Assembly (NCBI GenBank): GCA_029717555.1
Contig: JAMDHS010000077.1
Location: forward strand, 30,082-94,081
Origin: Peribolospora baueri
Lineage: Eukaryota > Basidiomycota > Peribolosporomycetes > Peribolosporales > Peribolosporaceae
Length of the DNA: 64,000 nucleotides
Reading direction: 5' to 3'
A program made the position numbers and the translations under genes. The notes under the pieces were generated by a model. That model saw only the letters and a list, made by a program, of their open reading frames with translations, was not told the origin of the DNA and made no database searches. Shown here one piece after another: positions 35,226 through 44,942 of the stretch (positions are counted from its first letter, which is position 1; each line of letters starts with the position of its first letter).

Positions 35226-36263
35226 ATGCTCGGCAACAATGACATTCATGAACTTCTCCTTTCGGTGGAGGCTCAATTCTCAATTCTCTGACTGATACAG
35301 ATCTTGTGAACTTCCTTGAACGCTTGTCGGAGCTGAGCTCGTTGGTGGTGGCAGCCTTCAGCGCGGCACCCTCGAGACCGATACCGTTCAGCTGGCTGGC
35401 CATGTGGCTTCGCGGATTCGTACCGTCGACGAAGAAGGGGTTGGACCGACTTCCAGCGCGAGTACGCCCCCGACGCGAGCAAGAAGGAGGACCGCACGCA
35501 GAAGAAGAGGAAACTCCCCGCCGACGACGACGAGCACGAAGGCGACGAAAAGCAGCCCTTTTTGAATGGTCTGACGACGACCACTTGTAGTAGCAAGTGC
35601 GGCCGACTTGCGGTCGAGGCGTCTTCTGTGGCGACGAGCTCGACGCCTACGTCTACGCCCATCGTGACGACGACATCTCTCCGTTCGGACTCGTCTGCCG
35701 TGTCCGTTTTCACCTCGCCCAGCAGCCTCACGGAGCCGGACACGATGCTCACCAGGTTCTCGTCACTCTCGCCGGCCGCCGCCATCAATCCCGTCGACCT
35801 GGCCACGCAAAAGGCTTCCGATACAGGAACTCCCTCCCTGATCTCGCTTTTGATCCCCAACGGCATATCTTGTGCAACTCTGGCATCTGACGCCGACACT
35901 ACTCAGTCCTTGGCCACATCTCACAATGGAAATGCCTTCCAACAAGCGTATCACTTCATCGGCGACACCAACGTGGATAGGTTTGACGTCTCCAACATTA
36001 CGAGTCTCACTCCGCTCTTCTGGATACCCTTTCCAGGCTGCCGCCATCCCCTTGTGACCTCGCCTCATCCATGCGTGGCTAGTCGGGTTTCCATAGTCCT
36101 CTTTCCGGTCAACGTTAGCGATCTCAGTTGGACGTCATGTCGTCGTTTTGAAATTCTGCTCTGCGTCCGGTACGCCCCTGTCTTTGTCGACTCATCCTTT
36201 GTATACCATACATACCGCTGTCTCCGTCCCTGCCGATGTCTCGATCGTGCCCTCTCATTGTGA
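35226..36263 (+). pseudogene. HD1 (bE-like) mating-type gene, copy B: frameshifted, homeodomain deleted
   Basis: MLGNNDIHELLLSVEAQF aligns with MLHGADLHRALLSVEAQF of HD1-A, then TGA at 35289. The homology resumes in a second frame (DTDLVNFLERLSELSSLVVAAF) and a third (ETDTVQLAGHVASRIRTVDEE, matching SDTVRLVFLVASRIRIITEE). It then jumps directly to GWTDFQREYAPD at about 35440, skipping the ~150 residues that contain the homeodomain in HD1-A. Downstream, a frame of about 270 codons stays open to 36263 (KKEDRTQKKRKLPADDDEHE, then Ser/Thr-rich), longer than the HD1-A tail. With at least three frame breaks and no homeodomain it cannot encode a functional HD1. Confidence 0.85.
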
Positions 36264-36913
36264 CCTGTGTGATCCACAAGCATGCGCCGTTTCGCTTTGT
36301 CTCTCCCGACCACGCCTCTTTTTCAATGGGCAGTGCACATGAGCCCTTTGTCTGCCTCGATGAGGCTCCTGCAGATGGCTCATAATTTTGGACACCCTAC
36401 CACGTCATGCTGTCCATTCCCGACCTTTTTGACAATGGCCTGCCTATGTATGACCCGAAAGGTGGACATCACCGTTGAAGCAAGGAAGGATCCAGTTCGC
36501 ACGGTAAAATTGAGCCGACTGTGAGTACGTCTCCCTCCAATCCACCCCGCTCACTCCACTCTCTACTGCACAGGTATCCGTATTCACTATCTCCTGCGTA
36601 GGAAGTGTTCACACGGCTGTCGGGATAACTAGACCCGTTACTTGGCAAAGTTCGACGGTGATGCATGCACCAGAGAACCAACCATGCCAGATGAAAGATA
36701 TTTTACACCCTACATTGACGGGAGGACTAAGACGTCCATTTTCCCTCTTTTTGGCCCTTCCCTCTCCCCAGACCAGAGGGACTCCACAGACTGGCTGACC
36801 CATGACCCGAAACAGTGCGGTGCCAATCTTCGACCTGAACGCCTGAAGGAATAGACAAGCAAGCCCCCACAGCCCCACGCCTACAGCCGCTTCGCTCACG
36901 TAGATTTAGGTGG
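36264..36913. other. Intergenic, right edge of the mating-type region
   Basis: 650 bp between the HD1-B relic and the Whi5-like gene stop. Lower in GC; no supported gene or repeat. Confidence 0.55.
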
Positions 36914-38336
36914 CTAGGCCTGACGGACGAGCGGACTCACAGGACTGGGAGGAAACGTCCTCATCCTCCCATCCGACTCTTCCGCCTTGCCGCGCACCTC
37001 CCTTCTCGTTTCTCGCGCCCGCTCTTCTCCTCCACCGCCGCCGCCGTTCGCGGGAGAGAGCGGCGTGGGCAGGGAGTCGCCGTTCCCCAACTTCTGTGAC
37101 AGCGACTGCAACCGTGCCTGGGTCGGCGCCGGCGTCGGCGAGCTGAACACATCGTCCGCGATCGGACCTCCTCCTCCTACGCGCGACGGGGGAAAGTGGG
37201 GCTCACGTCGGGGTCGCTTGAATTCAGGAGCGAAGACGGGATGGGAGGACGAGTCGTGAGGCCTCTTCCCACTCGCCCCCGACGATAGCGGCGGGACCAC
37301 CGATGAAGCACCAGGACCGGCAACGGAGGAGGGATGGCGCGACCAGAAGTCTGCGTAGCTCGTCGTCCCGTTGTTGTGCAACGCGGTAGCGGTGGCGGTG
37401 GCCGTAGAAGTGGCGGCGGCGACAGATGAACTGGATGGGACATTGGAATGGCGGTATGTCAAGCTCGCTTCGATGTTTGCGCGATCCGCTGAGCTGTGCT
37501 GCGAGATGGAAGAAGACACAAGACCGATTCCGCCGCCGAGAGGCGAAAGCGTCCGAGCGGCTTGCTCAGCAACGTCGTACGCGCTCGCACCCGCAACCGC
37601 AAACGAAACGGTCCCTCTCCTCCTTCCATGCGCCTGAAAAGCCGCCGTGCCCTTATCCTTGTCCGCTCTTCTCTCGCCCACGCCCTCGACGATCTCTGCG
37701 GGTGGCGCCAGAGCCGGAGGAGACGGTCGATTGGACGTCGAACCGGGTGGATGGAGAGGTCGAGCGGGCGAGCGGTAGTGATGGTAGTACAAGTTCTCCA
37801 CCTCTGGCAGGGATTGATGAACCTGAGAAGCGGGCGGGTTCAGATGCGAAGACGCATGAGGACAGAGGAGATGATTGTGAGCCAAACAAGGAAGCAGACG
37901 CCGACATCGGTAGCGAGAAAGATAGAATGGACACCAAATGACGTCTTGGCCAACTTACCCATCCATGATCCACCTTGAGCATCGCGTACTGAAGCCGGAC
38001 CTTCAAGTGCTCTGCGAACTGCCGACGCAAACAGACCCGCTCGTCCGCCCGTCAGCCCCAGCCCCAGCCCCCGGACCCGCACCACACCCGAAACACACGC
38101 ACCTCGTTCATCCTCGCCCGCTCCTGCTGCTGCTTCTTCTTCATGCTCCCTGGTGTCGTCAATGGCGCCGCTACCGTGGCCGTCGCCCATGTATGAACGT
38201 CGTCGGCCGTCTGCTGGCTCTCTGGCCCTGACCTCGGATGTCGATCATGGCCCGTCGACGGGAGATGCGGCTGCGACACGGAGGGCGACGAAGTGGGTTG
38301 GAAGGGTGGCACGGGCGAGCGAAGGGTGGCTTCCAT
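36914..38336 (-). CDS. Whi5/Nrm1-like G1/S transcriptional repressor candidate
   Basis: Model complement(join(36914..37822,37959..38018,38103..38336)), 1203 nt, 400 aa; introns 84 and 136 nt. Mostly disordered, Ser/Pro/Ala-rich. The three exons join into one conserved-looking block around residues 70-120: ERARMNEFAEHLKVRLQYAM, LKVDHGWVHQSLPEVENLYY, HHYRSP. This resembles the short GTB/Whi5-like motif (basic-hydrophobic helix R-L-x-x-A-x-x-K-V followed by HGW and SL-x-E-V-E) by which fungal Whi5, Srl3 and Nrm1 proteins dock onto SBF/MBF. The many SP/TP sites would suit CDK control. The similarity is short and the assignment tentative; the gene structure itself is solid. Confidence 0.6.
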
Positions 38337-38682
38337 GGCGATATCCTGAAGAGGCTGACGAACCGAACCGACGAGGCGGGGAGTGGGGCGCACAACAAAC
38401 AAGAGACGTCTCGGTGGCCTGACCAGTCCGACGTTCGTCTATCTACGTGCATACATAAGCCCGTCCCATCTGATCCCGCCACGCGAACGCGGGCAACGCG
38501 AAAAGCAAGAGGTCACGTGCGAGGAGAAGGGGCTTCTCGGAAGGCCACCTCGAGGGCGCGACAGAGGTAGAAATAGAGATGAATGGAGGGATGGAGGCCT
38601 TCCGGCTTCGCCCTTCCAACCCGTTGTCGACGTGGAATGGACATTTGATTGCACTCTAGATGGTAGCGACGAGAGAAGCGAT

Positions 38683-39671
38683 CTACGCTGAAGGCACTCG
38701 CTCCTCCAGCTCTCCACCCTCTACCACGCCGAACCACCACCTGGTCATCTCAAACTCCTCCCGCTCCTCCTCGTCAGCACCCTCTCCCTCCGGCCTCTCC
38801 CCCCGCCTCAGCATTGGCCTCCAATCGATGCGACCAGCGAACGGCGTGCGAGAGAAGACCAAGGGGTACCACAGGCGGTCGTCCGGCCACATCTGCTGGA
38901 AGGGCACTTCGGAGAAACCGTACCAGCGTGGGGCCATCTCTTCTGTTCTGTAAGACGGCGACGAGCGAGTGGAGCAGATGCGGAGAAGGAAGGCGAGGGA
39001 CAGCGTGAGTAAAGAGAAGTAAGGGAGCGAAAAAAGTGAGGATGAGCAACGGAGCAGCGAACCAGCGACCGATGCCCGACAGACGCTCACTCGGCTTCGA
39101 CGCCCTCCCACCGGCTCGCCACGAACACCCTCACATCGTGTGCCCGACCGTGGTCCCCCTTCTCCTGTCCGACGTGAACCACCCGGCCGATATATCTCAG
39201 CTCTTCCGCCTGCACTCGCACGCTCGCCTCCTCCAACAACTCCCGCACCGCCGCCTCTCGAGCCGACTTGTCCGATGGCTCCACCTTGCCGCCAAAGCCG
39301 TTCCAGAGGCCTGCGCCGAAGCCGCGCTTCTTCAAGCCGAGGAGAATCTGTGAACCGTGAACAGTCCACCGTTCATAGAGAACGCGAGAGAGGGAAGAGA
39401 CATTCGGCGAGCCGACAAGCGAGTGAGCGTGAGCAGATCCTCGGGCAGTTACGGTCAGCTAACTCGGTCGTTCCTTCTAAAAGACATGGAAGGGAAACGC
39501 GGGACTTGCCTTCTCTCTCTCAGCGTCGATCAGGAAGACGAGCGTGAACACCTTGTATCGCTCTACCGCCAGCCACGCACCATCCTCGTCTCCCTCCATC
39601 CCCTCGCAGGAACGAGCGTGCTCTCGGACGAAGCGGTGGCCTTGGAACGGCGGTGGGGAGCGGGCGGTCAT
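38683..39671 (-). CDS. MTH1-like Nudix hydrolase (oxidised purine nucleoside triphosphatase)
   Basis: Model complement(join(38683..38947,39091..39347,39510..39671)), 684 nt, 227 aa. The N-terminus is MTARSPPPFQGHRF...ERYKVFTLVFLIDAEREK|ILLGLKKRGFGAGLWNGFGG, then the Nudix box GGKVEPSDKSAREAAVRELLEEASV (G-x5-E-x7-R-E-x2-E-E), and the MTH1-typical ETEEMAPRWYGFSEVPFQQM with WPDDRLWYPL, the substrate-pocket WPDD motif. The family hydrolyses 8-oxo-dGTP and related oxidised nucleotides, keeping them out of DNA. The first intron (39348-39509) uses a GC donor (AAG|gcaagt). At 227 aa the protein is longer than animal MTH1 (156 aa) because of an acidic C-terminal extension and an N-terminal lead. Confidence 0.9.
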
Positions 39672-40127
39672 CGTCCAAACAAGTTAGATGGTGAGCGTGA
39701 TGATGGTGGTGCAAGTTCACGACGAGGGGATCTTCTTACGGAGTAGCTCCCCCAACCCCCCTTTGGCCCGGTTGGCCCGGTCTTCTTAAGCCGACTACGA
39801 ATGGCATCGCACGGCACAGCAACCTACGGGCATAGCCATAAGGCTCAACACTGTAGGATGGCTCCAGACGACTACATGACTCGCTATCCGGTGAGAGCTC
39901 TTCTCTTCCAATGACGAACGGACGACAGAGCGAGCGAGGAGGAAAGGGGCAAATATAGGAATAGAAATAGACAAAAAAATGTAACGAACGTATGCGGCGC
40001 GATGAGGACGAGAAAGGACAAAAGGCAAGTTGAAATACATTGATGGCAGTTCGCGAGGTTCGAACATGGTCCCTGTCCCCTATCTCTTCTTTCTTTCTCT
40101 GCCCCGTTCGACCTTGGCTGGCCCTCC
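39672..40127. other. Intergenic, no supported gene
   Basis: Between the MTH1-like start and the sla2 stop, both minus. Minus-strand frames of 90-225 codons here are antisense-like or intron-spanning noise. Confidence 0.5.
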
Positions 40128-43100
40128 TCAGACAGTATCCGCTTCTGCGTGGTATCCGGCCTGGGATGCGGAAACAGAGGATGCCGGAGGACAAGACATG
40201 GCGAAATGAGTCGAGTCCCACAGGAGAACGGAGTCTGAAGCGCGCAGAACAAGAACGGAGACTCACCCTCCGCATCTCTCCGAGCAGACGACGAGCCTCC
40301 GTGAGGTTCTTTTCCAGCGTGAGGATCTTGACGCTCTGCTCCACTGGTAAGACGAAGATGGGAAGGAGGCACCGCGAGGCCACCAGCAAGCAACCGTCAG
40401 CGTCGCGTCGCATTGCACGTCACCGCCTCATTCTGCGTGCTCGTGCGTGAAATCGAAAAATCTCCAACTCACTCTCTCGAACCTTGAACTCGTGTTGGGG
40501 CATATCCGCAAAATCCACGCTCTCTGCCTGCACCTGTTTGGCGGTGATCGCCTTGACCTGCTTGACGAGCGCTTTGCAAGCGTCTGTAACAGCCTTGGCG
40601 GCGATCTCCAGCCTCTCCTGCGTCTTGCTCATGAAGCTCGCCTTGACGCGTGACGCCGCCACCACCTGCGCAGTCGCCGCGGCCACCTCGTTCGACGCGA
40701 CAATCAGCTGCTCCAGCGAATGCGTGCCAGAGATGACCCCGTCGGCGGTCTCGATCAGAAGGCTGGTGGCGAACGCGACGGCCTTGGCGGCAGAAATAAG
40801 ACCCTCCGTCCAGCGGTTGTTGCGCTTGTAGAACTGCTGACTCGAACTCGATCCCTTGCCCTGCGCGACAATCTCCTCCTGCGAATCGGTCGCCGCTTTC
40901 ATCAGGCCGCCGATGGCCCGCGTGATTGCGAGCGCCGCCTCGAGGATCGCGTCGTGCACCTGCAGGTCCACGGCCGAGTACTTAGACGAATCTCTCGGAC
41001 GGACCATCAGAGCCTCGAGTTTGGCCGTGGCCGCTTCGATGGCCCGAGCGGCGTTGGACATTTCGCGCTCGACGAGATCGCCGATGTCACCGTTCGCGTT
41101 AGCGAGCGCGCTGCCGCTCTTGACCAAGCCTTCGACGACCGTAGTAAGGTTCGCGAGGGCCGTGCTGCTCTCCATGTTTTGGCGCAGGACGAAGTCCTTG
41201 CGCCCGGCAGGGGCGATACCCTCTAGACGGTACGACTGGAGGTTTACAAAGAAGCGAAGGAGCACGTCGCCAGTTGTCTTTCCGGCCTTGATGATCTTGT
41301 CGGACGCGTCGTCGTTGTTGGCGAGACGAGTGATACCCTTCGTGTTGACGAGCACGTCGGCGATCGTCTGAGCGAGGTCGGTGGCCCGCTTGATAACCTC
41401 GACGTCTTCGCCGCCCTTTTCTTGGGAGAGGTATAGGTTGAAGACCATAGCAAACTCGTTGAGTGAACTGGTGGCTTTCTCCACGATGGAGAGGGTATAC
41501 TCGGGAGTCGCGTTCTGGTTGCCGTCCGACATTGGCGACTCGAGCTCGTAGATTGCATCGTCGATCTTCTGCACGCAGCTTTGCAGGATAGAGTCTGAAA
41601 GAGGAAAGACAGGAAGTATAAGAAAGATGCAGGACTTTGAGGAAGAAACCATCTGCCAAATCACCGATGATCGCATTGAGCTTCTTGTGTTGGTCGAGGA
41701 TGAGTGTGTCGATCTGGGCGTTGACGGCTGAATCCTGCTCCCCTTGGTTCTAGAGAGGACACGAGTAGCAGGTGAAAGGATATAGTAACATGGTTGCGTC
41801 AGGTCAAATTCCAGCAAAAGCGAAGTGCGCAGGAGCAGGTCGCACTCCAACTCACCAACTGGAGGTCGCTCAACTCCTTGATAGTGCTATCCATGCCCTC
41901 CTGCATGATCTGCAGCTCCTGGTCCTTCTCTTCGCGAATCCTCGCGAGCTCGGCATCCTTGGCATCAAGCTTACTCAGCAGCTCGTCCACGTGGTTGCGC
42001 TTGCTCTACAGGCCAAGAGGTTACAAAGGGCCGGTAAGGTTAGTTTCTGGAATCGCCCCGGCAGCTCTCATTGGCACGGGCCAAAATGCTCACCCTCAGC
42101 GACTCCTCAAGCTCCTGGATCTGGCGGTTGAGAGTGCCCATCATGGCCGACACCTCGCTGCTCTTGTTCCGCGTCGCGTCTTCGGCGCGCTCGTTGGCGA
42201 ACATGAGGTCGCGCCGGAGCCTGTCGGTCTCCTCTTTGTGGCTCTACCAACGGAGAATGGCGCCGTCGACAATCCGACATGAGCATGCCGTGAACTAATT
42301 GAGAAAAGGGCTTGGGGAGAATTCGACTCACCGCCTTCATACGGTCAAGATCAAACCTGGCACGGTCCCTCTCGCGAAGCATGTCAGCAAGCTCAAGATT
42401 CTTCGCCTTGACGTCCCTCTCCATCCTCTCCATCTTGTCCACTGCCTCCTGCGCGCTGTTGGCTTTGATCTGCATCGCCTTATACCGATTGAGCATATCG
42501 AGGTGCTCAGTGCGCAGCTGCGAGTAAAGTTTGGCGAGCGCCTCATACTTGTTCCGCCACAGAGTCACCTGATCCTGGAGCTGCTTGATCAAGTCGTCCT
42601 TGCCTTGATTCTGGGCGGCGACGTTCTGCGAGAGCATGGCGATCTCGCCTTCCAGGCCTTTGACACGCTGGAGATGGGCAAAGGGCAAACAAAACAGGGC
42701 CCAGCCGTGAAAAAATGGAACGTACCGCCTGGCGAAGCATGTCGCAGCCTTGACTCACTCTGTCATACTGCTCCAACATGAGTTGATCGCGCTCGTACTG
42801 TCCCCTCATAGCCAACATCTCCCTCTCCAATTCGGCAACCCTCCCACCGGCGAGCTGCGCCATCTGATCGCGCATGAGTTGCTCCTGAGCGAGACGTTGC
42901 TGCTCGGCCTGGAGCCTCTGCTGCTCCTCGAACTCGGCCTGCTGCTGCGCCGCCAACTGGGCCTGCCTCTGCGCCTCCGCTTCGTGCTGCGCCCGGAGCG
43001 CTGCCTGCTGCTCCTCGTACTCCTTGAGCATGCGCGCTTGTTCGTCGATCTGGGCTTGGGAGGGCGACGGGGCGGCAGGAGGGGGTGTGGGAGACTTTGG

Positions 43101-44654
43101 AGGCGTGGTAGCTCTCCTTTTCGGCAAGTTCGGCGCAGATCCAGAGTCGATCAGGTTTGGCGGCTCATGGCCGAGCTTGGGAACGTTAATGAGCGAGGTA
43201 AGGTATTTGAGGTTGGAGCATTCGTAGTAGAAACGGCGGAGGTTGTGGTGCTGGGCTCGGTAGCGATCGGCAAGAGGCTGAAGAGCGTCGGGCGAGTCGG
43301 TTCCTGTGGAGAGGCAGGCCTTGGAAATCAGCGGCAGACATATCATTGATGAAATCGAAGCTGACCGAAATGACACGCACTCCGATACATGGCTCTGAGC
43401 ATGCTGGTGATGAAGCGGTAAATGCCGTAGCTCTCCTTGACAAGCGGGACCAAGCTCGAGATACGGCACTCGTTGTTCGTTGAAGCGCGGAAGTGGGCGA
43501 AAACGAGCTTCTGAAAGGCCTCGATCTGGTCTTGCAACTTCATCATATCCATGATGGTCTCGAACCTAGAAACGAAGCGGACAGTGGTCGACGGTCAGGT
43601 CCGCCTATCTAGGAAGTAGAGCGGTCCCTCCGTAGCCTAATGCTCTTACCCACCCTTCGTTAGGATCGTCGATACCTTTCAAGCTGATGTACTCCTCATA
43701 CTCAAAGAGACCATTGAACTCGGGATGATGACGGTGAAAACGGAGCTTGGCGAGAATAAGAGAGACATATGCCCGGATAAGGGTGCCATATCCTGCCAGA
43801 GACAGGTCGACGATGAGCAGAAGTAACGACAAAGAAAAGCACAATGAGGAAGGCATTGGGGTCCTCTCACCTCGCATGCCATCACCAACCGTCCGCGCGC
43901 AGGTCTCGAACCAACCGACCTGAGCCTGAGCTTCCTTCAACGTCTGCATGAAGGGGGCGCGACAAAGATGCGTAGGTTCCAGGTATCATTCATTTAATCG
44001 ACCCGCGCCAGTCCACTTCACCAGCTGAAGAGAAGGACAAAGACGGCTGCTTCATTCCACAAGGAGAAAACACTCACGATCTGATAGCCCTCCTGCAAGA
44101 CCTTGTGGACGAGAATGAGAGCCTTGAAGGTCTGCACCTCGTCGCTCAAGATCGGCTGCACTCTCAACCCGGACCAGATGGACTGGGAGGTGTGGTAGTC
44201 CCAAGTATACACGATGCATTCTGTACGTGCGCATGCGTGAGAGAAGACGAGGGACAGGAAATGAATAAGTTTGGACGAAGCAGACAGGACGTCGGCGAGT
44301 TGCCCAGGACCCAACCACCGCCCTCCCACACAAAGGACGAACAGTCTCCTCTCGACCGAGGTTCCTCAACACCATGGTACGAGCCGGGTGGCCAAGTCAC
44401 ATGGGACATGTGCGACTCACTCCTGACGTGCTTCTGTTTCGGCGCTGTCTCCTCCGGGGTGGTGGCCTTCTTGATGTTCTGGCTGAGCTCCGACTCTGCC
44501 TTGTCCCTGTCTACGGGCCGAGTAGGCAGGTGCGGGTGGTCGATGTACGACCTAAGGGATCGGAGGACGAGGAAGAAGACGGGCGCAGGAGCGAGAAGGC
44601 GTGAGCTACGTGACTTCCTTAAATCTAGGGCGAGCTGCTAGGCAGAGCTCACAT
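40128..44654 (-). CDS. sla2: Sla2/End4 (HIP1R-type) endocytic clathrin-actin adaptor
   Basis: Fourteen-exon model complement(join(40128..40160,40267..40343,40473..41594,41650..41749,41856..42005,42094..42243,42332..42667,42759..43303,43381..43565,43654..43792,43871..43943,44078..44220,44421..44551,44653..44654)), 3186 nt, 1061 aa. The ANTH domain comes first (NIKKATTPEETAPKQKHVR, CIVYTWDYHTSQSIWSGLRV, ALILVHKVLQEGYQI, GYGTLIRAYVSLILAKLRFH, FRASTNNECRISSLVPLVKE). A Pro-rich linker and a long Gln-rich coiled coil follow (EEQQRLQAEQQRLAQEQ), then the I/LWEQ (THATCH) actin-binding domain (RWTEGLISAAKAVAFATSLL, VAAATAQVVAASRVKA, EMEQSVKILTLEKNLTEARR). It links endocytic membranes to actin. The start ATG appears split by the first intron (AT|G). 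It lies about 4 kb from the MAT region. Confidence 0.94.
44653..44654 (-). other. sla2: First two bases of the sla2 start codon; codon apparently split by an intron
   Basis: Exon 2 (44551 downward) reads G-TCG-TAC-ATC-GAC... after the acceptor cccttag, and no in-frame Met occurs in the next ~60 residues. Upstream, the minus strand reads ...cgcaAT|gtgagctct..., a good donor. A 101-nt intron (44552-44652) joins AT to G, making ATG-TCG (Met-Ser), the usual start of Sla2 proteins. Confidence 0.65.
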
Positions 44655-44942
44655 TGCGTGCCCTTGCTTTCCCGTAGACACCGGCCCTACAAGATTGTTT
44701 GTGTGGAGAGACAGGTGACGAGAGGAGAAGGGTTATGATGGAGCCGAGGTCGAAGTCGTGCTCGTCGGTGTCGTCTGGTTCGTCGTCCGGTGTCGCTCGC
44801 CGAGCCACCAGCCAGCCAGTGCCGTGCGGATCGCGGCGCTGCCGCCGGCAGGAGGCGGCGATACGCGGACACTGCCGCCAGCCCCGCGCGCTTGGCCCGT
44901 GCGCGCCGTCCCGACCTTCCACATACCACGACGTGACGTGAC

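Larger units (their letters stand above)
30846..36263. repeat. Duplicated MAT block B (NIP30 intact, HD2 intact, HD1 relic)
   Basis: Same order and orientation as block A (24562-27775). The blocks are direct repeats flanking the receptor gene. The spacing within block B is larger (929 bp between NIP30 and HD2), and HD2 is full length here. Confidence 0.85.

Noticed and set aside
40720-41371. Two overlapping plus-strand frames of about 170 codons
   Set aside because: Antisense to the I/LWEQ exon of sla2; composition typical of GC-biased shadows.
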